Source: Turicibacter sp. (GTDB taxonomy: Bacteria > Bacillota > Bacilli > MOL361 > Turicibacteraceae). From it: a stretch of DNA of 64,000 nt. How positions within the stretch are numbered: the first letter of the stretch is position 1; every line of letters begins with the position of its first letter. A program made the translations under genes and the position numbers. The notes beneath the pieces were generated by a model that was given only the letters and a program-made list of their open reading frames with translations, searched no databases and had not been told where the DNA came from. Where the stretch lies: the NCBI GenBank assembly GCA_030531025.1, contig JAUMTV010000004.1, positions 1-64,000 on the forward strand, read 5' to 3'. Below are positions 8,581 through 16,444 of the stretch, piece after piece.

Positions 8581-8649
8581 TGAAGCTTTATATTTGACAG
8601 ATAAAGTTTATTGTCACTGCAACATAGAAAGATAGGAGTTGGACTCACA

Positions 8650-9990
8650 ATGTTAATTTATAATACGTATACACGTGAGAAAGAAGAATTTAAACCAATC
8701 GAAGAGAATAAAGTAAAGATGTATATTTGTGGACCAACGGTGTATAACTACATTCATATTGGTAATGCACGCCCTGTATTATTTTTCGATTTAGTACATC
8801 GTTATTTTAAATATTTAGGATATGAAGTTGAGTTTGTTTCAAATGTGACAGACGTTGATGATAAAATTATTAACCGTGCGATTGAAGAAGAGGTAACAGA
8901 AGCTGAGATTGCTAACAAGTATTTAAACTACTTCTTAGAATGTAATCAATTATTAAATGCTTTACCATTTACTGCAATGCCAAAAGTAACTGAAAATATG
9001 GATGAAATGATTCAATTTATTAATGAATTAGTGGAACGTGGATTTGCTTATGCTGTTGATGGCGATGTTTATTTCCGTATTGATAAAGTTCGCGAATATG
9101 GTCAGTTATCAGGTAAAAAAATTGAAGAGTTAGAAGTTGGAGCCCGAATTGCAGAGGATTCAAAAAAAGAAAATCCTTTAGATTTCGTTTTATGGAAAAA
9201 AACTGATAAAGGAATTACATGGGATTCGCCTTGGGGTGCGGGCCGCCCAGGTTGGCACACGGAATGTGTGGTCATGATTAATAAAGAGTTTAATAGTAAA
9301 ATTGACATTCACGGTGGTGGAACAGACCTTCAGTTCCCTCATCACGAAAATGAAATTGCCCAATCACTATGCATGAACGGACATAACTTAGCTAACTACT
9401 GGATGCATGTGGGGCGCTTAGGATTAAATAATGAGAAAATGAGTAAGTCATTAGGTAATGTTATCAATGTTAAAGATTTAATTGAAACAATTGATCCAAA
9501 TGCCTTCCGCTTATTTATGTTATCCGTTCATTATCGTCAACCAATTAACTATACAGATGAAACTATTCAATTAGCCGTAAAAGAGTGGCAAAAAATTAAA
9601 TCAACATTTGAACAATTACACTTAAAACTTGATTTAGCTGATGCTTTAGATATTGAAGGTGAAGTGGTTCCGGAAATTGAAACTTTACTGCAACAATTCA
9701 CAGCAGCTCTTGAAGATGACTTTAATACATCAAATGCTATTACAAGTTTATATGGTGTGATTAAAGAAATTAATAAGATGACACGTGCAAAGGCAAGTGA
9801 TGCAGCTTGTAAATATGGGTTAATGACATTACAAAATATGACTTATATTTTTGGATTTGATTTAAGTAAGAAACGTTTAACAACTGAAGAACGCGAGTTA
9901 ATGAAAGCTTGGGAAGAAGCGCGTAAAGCAAAAGATTTTGCTAAAGCTGATGAGTTAAGAGTACAATTACAGGCTTTAAATGTTTTATAA
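8650..9990 (+). CDS. cysS: Cysteinyl-tRNA synthetase
   Basis: Class I synthetase of 446 residues from ATG 8650. The N-terminus has the zinc/HIGH region CGPTVYNYIHIGN. The other zinc ligands are in WHTECVVM and GGGTDLQFPHHENE, and KMSKSLGN is the KMSKS loop. An upstream in-frame start (8611) would add 13 residues without homology. ATG 8650 has AGGAG 12 bases upstream. Bacillus has the same downstream order (cysS, mrnC, rlmB, sigH, rpmG, secE, nusG). Confidence 0.95.
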   Translation: MLIYNTYTREKEEFKPIEENKVKMYICGPTVYNYIHIGNARPVLFFDLVHRYFKYLGYEVEFVSNVTDVDDKIINRAIEEEVTEAEIANKYLNYFLECNQLLNALPFTAMPKVTENMDEMIQFINELVERGFAYAVDGDVYFRIDKVREYGQLSGKKIEELEVGARIAEDSKKENPLDFVLWKKTDKGITWDSPWGAGRPGWHTECVVMINKEFNSKIDIHGGGTDLQFPHHENEIAQSLCMNGHNLANYWMHVGRLGLNNEKMSKSLGNVINVKDLIETIDPNAFRLFMLSVHYRQPINYTDETIQLAVKEWQKIKSTFEQLHLKLDLADALDIEGEVVPEIETLLQQFTAALEDDFNTSNAITSLYGVIKEINKMTRAKASDAACKYGLMTLQNMTYIFGFDLSKKRLTTEERELMKAWEEARKAKDFAKADELRVQLQALNVL

Positions 9991-10007
9991 AATAAGATAT
10001 GATAATA

Positions 10008-10038
10008 AAGATTCCATCTGAGTGATGGGGTCTTTTTT
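10008..10038 (+). terminator. cysS terminator
   Basis: AAGATTCCATC/GATGGGGTCTT (10008-10018/10024-10034), an 11-bp stem with two G-U pairs, runs into a T-tract. Confidence 0.82.
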
Positions 10039-10110
10039 ATTGAATTTAAGAAAAAAGCGAATTTTTAAAGGACTTTACAGTGGTAGAAGATTAGATATTT
10101 TCGTAAAATT

Positions 10111-10150
10111 AGCTCGAATCTGTGAAAGTCACAGTTTAAAGGAGCTTTTT
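10111..10150 (+). promoter_or_regulatory. Two-part stem-loop with T-tract upstream of mrnC
   Basis: Inner stem CTGTGA/TCACAG (10120-10125/10129-10134) is nested in outer stem AGCTC/GAGCT (10111-10115/10142-10146), followed by TTTTT. It resembles a second terminator or a structured leader between cysS and mrnC. Confidence 0.4.
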
Positions 10151-10179
10151 CGTTAAATGAGAATGATTTAGTGTATAAT
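10149..10179 (+). promoter_or_regulatory. mrnC promoter
   Basis: TATAAT at 10174-10179 preceded by GTG; -35 weak (TTCGTT at 10149-10154, 19-bp spacer). The -10 sits directly before an ATG at 10181, which argues against that ATG as the translation start. Confidence 0.45.
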
Positions 10180-10210
10180 AATGACGATATTAGAAAAGGC
10201 GCGTGAGAAG

Positions 10211-10603
10211 ATGGAAGTCAATCAAATGAATAGTACGATGTTAGCCTTTGTAGGTGACTCATATTATGATTTAAAAGTTCGTGAGATGCTTTGTAGACGA
10301 GGAATTAATAAGCCACATCGTTTGCATCAGTTAGCAGTGAAATATGTTTCTGCTCATGCACAAGCCACGACTTTAGCTTATTTAATAGAAGAAAATCTCT
10401 TAAATGAGAAAGAATTAGAAGTTGTAAAAAAAGGGCGTAATACAAAAAGTCGTTCTGTTCCTAAAAATACAGATGTTTTAACTTATACGCATTCAACCGC
10501 TTTTGAAGCGTTGATTGGTTATCTATATTTAACCGAACAAAAAGAAAGATTAGATCAAATCGTGTCTTATAGTATCGAATTTAAAGATGGGGTGACAAAC
10601 TAA
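10211..10603 (+). CDS. mrnC: Mini-ribonuclease III
   Basis: A dimeric RNase III-like catalytic domain without the dsRNA-binding domain, which matures 23S rRNA ends. The signature AFVGDSYYDLKVR near the N-terminus and STAFEALIGYLYL near the C-terminus carry the catalytic acidic residues; GRNTKSRSVPKN is also family-typical. From ATG 10211 it has 130 residues. An in-frame ATG at 10181 would give 140 residues but directly abuts a -10 box and has no ribosome-binding site. The stop overlaps the rlmB start by one base (TAATG), so the two are translationally coupled. Confidence 0.88.
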   Translation: MEVNQMNSTMLAFVGDSYYDLKVREMLCRRGINKPHRLHQLAVKYVSAHAQATTLAYLIEENLLNEKELEVVKKGRNTKSRSVPKNTDVLTYTHSTAFEALIGYLYLTEQKERLDQIVSYSIEFKDGVTN

Positions 10604-11457
10604 TGGCGAAAGCAGTCAAAGGTGCAAAGAAAGAGAAAGCACCAAAACATGATCGTAAACAAGCACCTAAAAAAGAAAGAAAAGCTACTTCTAAAAAAGA
10701 TAGTAATCGTGAAGTGATTTACGGAAAAAATACAGTAAATGAAGTATTAGAATCAAAACGTAAAGTATTTGAAGTGATTATCACAGATGCGGTTGCTCAA
10801 CATGAGTCAGGCTTAATGAAATTAGTTGAAAAGCAAAACGTTTCTTGTAAAGTATTACCGAAGCAGAAGTTTGAGCAGCTTGTTAAAGACAAATATGATA
10901 TTAAAGGAAATCATCAAGGTGTCTTAGCTGTCGTTGAGCCTTATGCATATATGCCTTTAAATGAGTTAATCAAAAAGGCCACGCAAAAAGAGGAACCAGC
11001 ATTCATTTTAATTTTAGATGGACTAGAAGATCCACATAACTTAGGTGCGATTTTACGTACAGCAGATGCGTCTGGAGTAGATGGAATTATTATTCGTAAA
11101 GATCGCTCAGTTGGATTAACAAGTACAGTGGCAAAATTATCGACAGGTGCAATTGAACACGTCCCAGTTGCTTGTGTTGCTAATTTAACAGTTGCAATTA
11201 ATCAATTAAAAGAAGCGGGACTTTGGATCGCAGGAACGGATGCAAGTGAAGCACAAGATTATCGTACACTTGATGCGACATTACCTTTAGGGTTAGTTAT
11301 TGGTAGTGAAGGAAAAGGGGTGAGTCGCTTAGTACGAGAAGCCTGTGATTTTAAAGTGTTCCTTCCGATGCGAGGTCATGTCACGTCGTTAAATGCATCA
11401 GTTGCAGCAGCATTATTGATGTATGAGATTTATAACAAACGAAATCCTATTAAATAG
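10603..11457 (+). CDS. rlmB: 23S rRNA (guanosine-2'-O-)-methyltransferase RlmB-type
   Basis: A SPOUT/TrmH methyltransferase of 284 residues. The first 36 residues are a lysine-rich extension, probably RNA-binding. Then come the TrmH substrate-binding domain (YGKNTVNEVLES, 40-110) and the SPOUT domain with DPHNLGAILRTADA, GSEGKGVSRL and the cofactor knot SLNASVAAALLMYE. It is expected to methylate the ribose of G2251 (E. coli numbering) in the peptidyl-transferase loop. It is coupled to mrnC, another 23S rRNA factor. Confidence 0.88.
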   Translation: MAKAVKGAKKEKAPKHDRKQAPKKERKATSKKDSNREVIYGKNTVNEVLESKRKVFEVIITDAVAQHESGLMKLVEKQNVSCKVLPKQKFEQLVKDKYDIKGNHQGVLAVVEPYAYMPLNELIKKATQKEEPAFILILDGLEDPHNLGAILRTADASGVDGIIIRKDRSVGLTSTVAKLSTGAIEHVPVACVANLTVAINQLKEAGLWIAGTDASEAQDYRTLDATLPLGLVIGSEGKGVSRLVREACDFKVFLPMRGHVTSLNASVAAALLMYEIYNKRNPIK

Positions 11458-11474
11458 TCTATTGGAGGAGTATA

Positions 11475-12077
11475 GTGAAGGTTGAATATAATGATTATGA
11501 GTTGGTATATTTAGTTCGTGAACAAAATGAAGCAGCTTTAGATATCCTCATCCAGAAATATTCACCGCTAATTGGAAAAATTGCCTCTTCATATTATGGT
11601 GTTGGCGTTGATTACGAGGACTTTTTTCAAGAAGGGCGGATGGCATTTATCAAATCTATTGATACATTTGATGAAACATCAGTGGCTAGTTTTTATTCTT
11701 ATTCGATGACTTGTGTGCGAAATGCAATCACAACGGCTTATCGTAAAGCAAAAAGAAGTGCGGGTCTTGATCAATTAACCGATTATAGTGAACCTGGACT
11801 TAGCCTCGCTTGTGAACCACAAGTGTATTATTATTTAGACCGAGTCCATAAGACGTTAAATGAACGCTTGATTCTTGAATCCGCCTTAAAAGAAGAGGGG
11901 ATTTTATCCGAATTTGAAAAAATATGTTTGAAATACTATCTCTTAGATAATAATTATATTGAGATTGCAACGATTTTAGGAGTACCCCCTAAAAAAGTAG
12001 ACAATGCCTTAAGTCGTTGTAAAAGCAAATTAAAGAATTTAAATAAAATAAACTCATCTTCTGGGCAAAGTTGCTAG
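11475..12077 (+). CDS. Sigma-H-like RNA polymerase sigma factor
   Basis: A 200-residue sigma-70 family protein. Region 2 is seen in YSPLIGKIASSYYGVGVDYEDFFQEG and ATFDET-like FYSYSMTCVRNAITTAYR; region 4 is an HTH near residues 150-185 (EIATILGVPPKKVDNALSRCKSKL). The position between rlmB and rpmG-secE-nusG is that of Bacillus sigH, so it is probably the sigH orthologue, though the sequence is divergent. Its targets here (competence, stationary phase or other) cannot be read. GTG 11475 follows TTGGAGGAG. Confidence 0.75.
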   Translation: MKVEYNDYELVYLVREQNEAALDILIQKYSPLIGKIASSYYGVGVDYEDFFQEGRMAFIKSIDTFDETSVASFYSYSMTCVRNAITTAYRKAKRSAGLDQLTDYSEPGLSLACEPQVYYYLDRVHKTLNERLILESALKEEGILSEFEKICLKYYLLDNNYIEIATILGVPPKKVDNALSRCKSKLKNLNKINSSSGQSC

Positions 12078-12082
12078 CTTTA

Positions 12083-12111
12083 TTGACAATGAAGACTCTT
12101 TTTGATACAGT
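12083..12111 (+). promoter_or_regulatory. rpmG-secE-nusG promoter
   Basis: Consensus TTGACA (12083-12088), exact 17-bp spacer, TACAGT (12106-12111) with TGA as an extended -10. It starts 6 bases after the sigma gene stop. Confidence 0.85.
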
Positions 12112-12149
12112 AGATGAAGTTAATAGATAAAAAATTGTGAGGTCAAATA

Positions 12150-12299
12150 ATGCGCACAAAAGTAATTTTAGCTTGCGACGAGTGCTTAAGTCGTAACTAT
12201 TCAACGGTTAAAAATAAACAAACACACAGCGAGCGTCTTGTAGTGAAAAAATTCTGCAAGCGTTGTGGAAAACATACAATGCATAAGGAAACGAAGTAA
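12150..12299 (+). CDS. rpmG: 50S ribosomal protein L33
   Basis: A 49-residue L33 with two CxxC pairs (C9/C12 and C36/C39), the zinc-binding form. It starts at ATG 12150 behind GTGAGGT and precedes secE, as in most bacteria. The conserved RNYSTVKNK and [18 protein letters not shown] segments leave little doubt. Confidence 0.95.
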   Translation: MRTKVILACDECLSRNYSTVKNKQTHSERLVVKKFCKRCGKHTMHKETK

Positions 12300-12318
12300 A
12301 ACTGTAGGGGGTTACGTG

Positions 12319-12498
12319 ATGAGTCAGGTAAAAGGGTTTTTTAAAGGTGTGTCTGCTGAATTAAAGAAGATTACTTGGCCGACAGATAAGGAAATGAAAA
12401 GTTATACAGCACAAGTATTAATCTTTGTTGCTTTATTAACAATCTTCTTCTTTGCTGTTGACTTAGTGATTTCCCAAGTAATGAATTTACTAGGGTAG
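12319..12498 (+). CDS. secE: Preprotein translocase subunit SecE
   Basis: A 59-residue single-span SecE. The amphipathic helix AELKKITWPTDKEM precedes one transmembrane segment (LIFVALLTIFFFAVDLVIS). It clamps the SecYEG channel (secY is at 38.0 kb). An upstream frame runs back to 12265 through rpmG, but ATG 12319 with AGGGGG at 12306-12311 gives the family length. Confidence 0.94.
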   Translation: MSQVKGFFKGVSAELKKITWPTDKEMKSYTAQVLIFVALLTIFFFAVDLVISQVMNLLG

Positions 12499-12510
12499 GA
12501 GGTCATGATA

Positions 12511-13047
12511 GTGGAAAAACGTTGGTATGTTGTTCAAACGTATGCTGGTTATGAAAATAAAGTAATGACTAACTTATTAAAACGTATTGAAACAATGAAT
12601 ATGCAAGAAAAAATCTTCCGAGTATTAATTCCGGAAGAAAAAGAAGTAAAAATTAAAGACGGTGTACGTAAAGAGAAGGTAAAGAAAACTTTCCCTGGTT
12701 ATGTCTTAGTTGAAATGATCGATACAGATGATTCTTGGTACATGGTACGTAATACTCCAGGAGTAACTGGGTTCTTAGGATCAAGTGGTAAAGGAACACG
12801 TCCAGTTCCGCTTCCAACAGAAGAAATTATGCCGATTCTTAAGAAGATGGGAATTACAAGTGTAGAAGTTTCATTAGATATTGAAGTTGGACAGCAAGTG
12901 TTAGTAGCTGCTGGTCCATTCTCAGGACAAATTGGGAAAATCGAATCAATCGACAAAGAACATGGTAAAGTTAGTGTGTTAGTGGATTTATTTGGACGCG
13001 AAACACCGGTAGAATTAGATTTTTCTCAAATTTGCGAAGTCGAATAA
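12511..13047 (+). CDS. nusG: Transcription termination/antitermination protein NusG
   Basis: NusG of 178 residues: an N-terminal RNA polymerase-binding domain (RWYVVQTYAGYENKV) and a C-terminal KOW domain (VAAGPFSGQIGKIESID). It modulates pausing and couples transcription with ribosomes. The start is decided by spacing. AGGAGGT (12497-12503) is one base from ATG 12505 but 7 bases from GTG 12511, which also matches the family N-terminus. It overlaps the end of secE only through the ribosome-binding site. Confidence 0.94.
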   Translation: MEKRWYVVQTYAGYENKVMTNLLKRIETMNMQEKIFRVLIPEEKEVKIKDGVRKEKVKKTFPGYVLVEMIDTDDSWYMVRNTPGVTGFLGSSGKGTRPVPLPTEEIMPILKKMGITSVEVSLDIEVGQQVLVAAGPFSGQIGKIESIDKEHGKVSVLVDLFGRETPVELDFSQICEVE

Positions 13048-13094
13048 AAAAATATCTTGCCTAATATAAAAAAAGGTGATAAACTATCGTAGTT

Positions 13095-13142
13095 GATATG
13101 TGATGCATATCAAGTGGGAGGGTGAAACACCCAAATAACCAC
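13095..13142 (+). promoter_or_regulatory. Putative L1 operator upstream of rplK
   Basis: A hairpin GATATG/CATATC (13095-13100/13106-13111) is followed by a bulged stem: GTGG (13114-13117) pairs with CCAC (13139-13142), then a GA/AAATAA internal loop, then GGGTG/CACCC. GTGGGAGG with an A-rich opposite strand and CCAC copies the 23S rRNA helix 76-77 element bound by L1, so autoregulation by L1 is likely. The same design recurs before rplA. Confidence 0.6.
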
Positions 13143-13169
13143 ATCACGGACTTAGAGGAGGTGTGTCGC

Positions 13170-13595
13170 GTGGCAAAAGCAGTAAAAAGTATTGTTAAAT
13201 TACAAATTCCTGCAGGAAAAGCAAATCCAGCTCCACCAGTAGGTCCAGCATTAGGACAAGCAGGTGCGAACATTCAAGGATTCTGTCAAGAATTCAATGA
13301 ACGTACACGTGAACAAATGGGAAGTATTATCCCAGTAATCATCACAGTTTACGAAGATCGTTCATTCACATTCGTAACAAAAACTCCACCAGCATCAGAC
13401 TTATTAAAGAAAGCTGCTGGATTACAAAAAGGATCTTCTTTACCTCACAAGGAAAAAGTTGCTACTTTAACTAAAGATCAAATTCGTGCTATCGCTGAGC
13501 AAAAAATGCCAGACTTAAACGCGAATACAGTAGAAGCTGCAATGCGTATTATTGAAGGTTCTGCAAGACAAATGGGAATCGTTGTAGAAGACTAA
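13170..13595 (+). CDS. rplK: 50S ribosomal protein L11
   Basis: L11 of 141 residues, base of the GTPase-associated stalk. The N-terminal [26 protein letters not shown] and C-terminal RNA-binding domain ([23 protein letters not shown]) are intact. GTG 13170 follows GAGGAGGTG at 13156-13163; an upstream in-frame ATG at 13122 lies within the leader structure and is rejected. Confidence 0.96.
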   Translation: MAKAVKSIVKLQIPAGKANPAPPVGPALGQAGANIQGFCQEFNERTREQMGSIIPVIITVYEDRSFTFVTKTPPASDLLKKAAGLQKGSSLPHKEKVATLTKDQIRAIAEQKMPDLNANTVEAAMRIIEGSARQMGIVVED

Positions 13596-13603
13596 TCTAC
13601 CGT

Positions 13604-13656
13604 TTTAGGTTGTAGATTACAACCTAAATCTGTGGGAGGAGATTCCGTTAACCACA
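13604..13656 (+). promoter_or_regulatory. Second putative L1 operator, upstream of rplA
   Basis: A perfect 11-bp hairpin (13604-13614/13618-13628, GAT loop) has no T-tract. It is followed by TGTGG (13631-13635) paired with CCACA (13652-13656), enclosing GAGG and CCGTTAA. It repeats the hairpin-plus-bulged-stem design found before rplK. The rplA ribosome-binding site lies 5 bases downstream. Confidence 0.58.
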
Positions 13657-13674
13657 ATTTAGGAGGTACTTAGA

Positions 13675-14370
13675 ATGGCTAAAAAAGGTAAAAAATTCAT
13701 CGAAGCCAAAAAATTAGTTGACTCTACTACTTTATACTCTGTAGAAGAAGCTGTTGAATTAGTTAAGAAAACTAACGTTGCAAAATTTGATGCAACTGTA
13801 GATGTAGCTTTCCGTTTAGGAGTTGACCCACGTAAAGCGGATCAACAAATTCGTGGAGCTATGGTATTACCACACGGAACTGGGAAAGTTCGTTCAGTAT
13901 TAGTATTCGCTAAAGGTGAAAAAGCTAAAGAAGCTGAAGCGGCTGGAGCAGATTTCGTAGGAGATAGCGATATGATTAACAAAATCCAACAAGGTTGGAT
14001 GGAGTTCGACGTAGTTGTAGCTACTCCAGATATGATGGCTGAAGTTGGTAAATTAGGACGCGTTTTAGGACCACGTGGTTTAATGCCAAACCCTAAAACT
14101 GGTACTGTAACAATGGATGTTACTAAAGCTATTAACGAAATCAAAGCTGGTAAAGTTGAATACCGCGTTGATAAAGCTGGTAACGTACATGTTCCAATCG
14201 GAAAAGTTTCTTTCGAAGACCAAAAATTAGTTGAAAACTTCAAAGCTATTTACGATACTATCTTAAAAGCTAAACCATCTGCAGCTAAAGGAACATACGT
14301 GAAAAACATCGCTGTTTCTTCAACTATGGGACCTGGTATCAAAGTTGCATCTGAATCATTAGAAAAATAA
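13675..14370 (+). CDS. rplA: 50S ribosomal protein L1
   Basis: L1 of 231 residues, which binds 23S rRNA at the E-site stalk and commonly represses its own mRNA. Hallmarks are [46 protein letters not shown] and the C-terminal [12 protein letters not shown] 13675 follows TTTAGGAGG. It is in one transcript with rplK. Confidence 0.96.
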   Translation: MAKKGKKFIEAKKLVDSTTLYSVEEAVELVKKTNVAKFDATVDVAFRLGVDPRKADQQIRGAMVLPHGTGKVRSVLVFAKGEKAKEAEAAGADFVGDSDMINKIQQGWMEFDVVVATPDMMAEVGKLGRVLGPRGLMPNPKTGTVTMDVTKAINEIKAGKVEYRVDKAGNVHVPIGKVSFEDQKLVENFKAIYDTILKAKPSAAKGTYVKNIAVSSTMGPGIKVASESLEK

Positions 14371-14398
14371 TTTTCTTATTGATAATTGAATAGAATTA

Positions 14399-14525
14399 CC
14401 GTAGACAGTAGGGGCCTCTGGCTTAATGATCCTACCGAGGTTTTGGATATATATATATTATTTATTTTCATGCCTTAGTTACACCCTTCTGTCCACAATT
14501 TATGGACAAAAGGGTTTTTCTACGG
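14399..14525 (+). promoter_or_regulatory. L10 leader with internal terminator
   Basis: This spacer carries the L10 leader core (CCGTAGACAGTAGGGGCC, then GATCCTACCGAGGTT), the site where the L10(L12)4 complex represses its own operon. A terminator-type hairpin follows (14483-14514; arms ACCCTT..GTCCA and TGGAC..AAGGGT) with five T. CCGTAG (14399-14404) is complementary to CTACGG (14520-14525), closing the structure across the terminator. Confidence 0.88.
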
Positions 14526-14554
14526 ACTTAGAACGAACATAGGAGGTGTGAATA

Positions 14555-15118
14555 ATGAGCGCTACTGCAATCGAAATGAAATCTCAATTAGTTGCTGAGT
14601 ACACAGCACAATTCAAAGAATCAGCTTCTTTAGTAGTTGTTGATTACCGTGGATTAACTGTTGCTGAGGTAACTGAATTACGTCAACAATTACGTGCTGA
14701 AGGTGTTGAATTTAAAGTATTAAAAAACAATATCTCTCGTCGTGCTGTAACTGCTGCTGGATTCGAAGGTTTATCTGAAGCATTCGTTGGTCCAACTGCT
14801 GTTGCATACTCTAAAGAAGACGTTGTTGCACCTGCACGCGTATTATACAACTTCGCTAAAGAACACGAAGCTTTAGAATTAAAAGCTGGTTTAATCGAAG
14901 GATCTGTTGCTTCATTAGAGCAAGTTATGGAATTAGCTAAGTTACCAAACCGCGAAGGTTTATTATCTATGTTACTTTCTGTATTACAAGCTCCAATGCG
15001 CAATATGGCATGTGTTGTTAAAGCTGTTTCTGAACAAAAAGAAGCTGGTGTTGAGGCACCTGTAGCTGAGGCTGCTGCTGAAACAACTGAAGTGGCTGAA
15101 GAAGCTACTGCTGAGTAA
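14555..15118 (+). CDS. rplJ: 50S ribosomal protein L10
   Basis: L10, the stalk base that holds L7/L12 dimers. The N-terminal [23 protein letters not shown] and the KNNISRRA rRNA-binding region are clear. At 187 residues it is longer than the usual 165-175 because of an Ala/Glu-rich tail (about residues 163-187) beyond the L12-binding helix. ATG 14555 follows TAGGAGGTG. Autoregulated through the leader just upstream. Confidence 0.95.
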   Translation: MSATAIEMKSQLVAEYTAQFKESASLVVVDYRGLTVAEVTELRQQLRAEGVEFKVLKNNISRRAVTAAGFEGLSEAFVGPTAVAYSKEDVVAPARVLYNFAKEHEALELKAGLIEGSVASLEQVMELAKLPNREGLLSMLLSVLQAPMRNMACVVKAVSEQKEAGVEAPVAEAAAETTEVAEEATAE

Positions 15119-15176
15119 TTTTTAAATATAACAATTAACCTAAAGGGTAAAACCCAATTTGAAGGAGGAAAATAAA

Positions 15177-15542
15177 ATGGCAAAATTAACTGCTGCTGAA
15201 ATGATCGAAGCGATCAAAGAAATGTCAGTTTTAGAATTAAACGAATTAGTTAAAGCTATCGAAGAAGAATTTGGTGTAACTGCTGCTGCTCCTGTAGCTG
15301 TTGTTGGTGGAGCTGAAGCTGCTGCTGGACCATCTGAAGTAGATGTAATCTTAACAAACGCTGGAGCTAAAAAAATCGGTGTTATCAAAGTAGTTCGTGA
15401 AATCACTGGATTAGGATTAAAAGAAGCTAAAGAATTAGTAGACGGAACTCCTGCTCCAATCAAAGAAAAAGTTTCTCCAGAAGAAGCTGAAGAATTAAAA
15501 GCTAAATTAGAAGAAGCTGGAGCTACTGTAGAAGTTAAGTAA
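15177..15542 (+). CDS. rplL: 50S ribosomal protein L7/L12
   Basis: L7/L12 of 121 residues: dimerisation domain ([31 protein letters not shown]), Ala-rich hinge, and C-terminal factor-binding domain ([25 protein letters not shown]). It recruits translation GTPases such as EF-G and EF-Tu (encoded at 24.9 and 27.1 kb). ATG 15177 has GAAGGAGG; the in-frame ATG at 15159 overlaps that site. Confidence 0.96.
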   Translation: MAKLTAAEMIEAIKEMSVLELNELVKAIEEEFGVTAAAPVAVVGGAEAAAGPSEVDVILTNAGAKKIGVIKVVREITGLGLKEAKELVDGTPAPIKEKVSPEEAEELKAKLEEAGATVEVK

Positions 15543-15574
15543 TTAACTTTACTATAAGTTTCGCTTAAATATAT

Positions 15575-15607
15575 AAAAACCTGAGTGTGTTTATCGCTCA
15601 GGTTTTT
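15575..15607 (+). terminator. rplL terminator
   Basis: Stem AAAACCTGAG/CTCAGGTTTT with an 11-base loop, followed by T. It closes the rplK-rplL unit. Confidence 0.85.
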
Positions 15608-15715
15608 ATTTCATAAACAAATAATGTAATAAATTCATTTAACATGGCAATAATAGAGCATGTAAAAATGTTCATATTCTCTAATTTTTAGGTAAAATCA
15701 AAAGGGGTTGTGATC

Positions 15716-16309
15716 ATGCATTATTATACTAACAATGTTGATGCTCGTTCGGACGAAAAGGACTTTGCTTACACACTTAGAGGGCATAAACTCAAATTCA
15801 CAACGGATATTGGGGTCTTTTCAAAGAGAGATGTTGACTTTGGTTCTAGACTTTTAGTAGAAAACTTTACTGTTCCGGAAGTAGATGGAGATATTTTAGA
15901 TGTTGGCTGTGGTTACGGACCTATCGGTTTGAGTTTAGCTAAAAGTTATGTAAATCGAAATATTCACATGGTGGATGTCAATCAACGAGCGTTAGAACTG
16001 TCTAAGAAAAATGCGCAAGATAATGGGATTTCAAATGTAAAACTCTATGAAAGCTTTTGTTACGATGGGGTAGAGGGTGAGTTTGCTGCTATCTTATCGA
16101 ATCCACCAATCCGCGCAGGAAAAAAAGTAGTTCACGCCATTATTGGAGAAGCTAAAGAATATTTGGTTGAGAATGGTGAACTTTGGATAGTGATACAGAA
16201 AAAGCAAGGTGCTCCGTCAGCTAAATCGAAAATGGAAGAAGTTTACGGAAATTGTGAAGTGGTTGACAAAGATAAAGGATATTTTATTTTAAAGTCTATC
16301 AAACGTTGA
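15716..16309 (+). CDS. Class I SAM-dependent methyltransferase, RsmC type
   Basis: A 197-residue methyltransferase with the Rossmann loop DVGCGYGPIG (about residues 61-70) and the catalytic NPPI motif of N2-guanine rRNA methyltransferases. It matches the single-domain Bacillus YbxB, which also lies between rplL and rpoB. The likely substrate is 16S rRNA m2G1207, by analogy with RsmC. ATG 15716 has AAAGGGG 8 bases upstream; a GTG at 15710 is the alternative. Confidence 0.85.
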   Translation: MHYYTNNVDARSDEKDFAYTLRGHKLKFTTDIGVFSKRDVDFGSRLLVENFTVPEVDGDILDVGCGYGPIGLSLAKSYVNRNIHMVDVNQRALELSKKNAQDNGISNVKLYESFCYDGVEGEFAAILSNPPIRAGKKVVHAIIGEAKEYLVENGELWIVIQKKQGAPSAKSKMEEVYGNCEVVDKDKGYFILKSIKR

Positions 16310-16334
16310 CACTATTGAAAAAATTTGATATTAT
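16306..16334 (+). promoter_or_regulatory. rpoBC promoter
   Basis: TTGACA (16306-16311), 17-bp spacer, TATTAT (16329-16334) with TGA as an extended -10. The -35 overlaps the stop codon of the methyltransferase gene. The leader to rpoB is about 100 bases. Confidence 0.82.
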
Positions 16335-16444
16335 TATAAAATGCCTAATACTGCTTGTATTTTACATGTGCTAAGTCAAATACATTAGGTGTTGAATAAA
16401 AAAAACAACAAAAGTTTACATAAACAAACAAAGAGGTGAAACGC

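Noticed and set aside
8470..8649. Possible T-box in front of cysS
   Set aside because: Hairpins are present, but the conserved T-box sequence (AGGGTGG with ACCGCG) is missing and the specifier region cannot be recognised.
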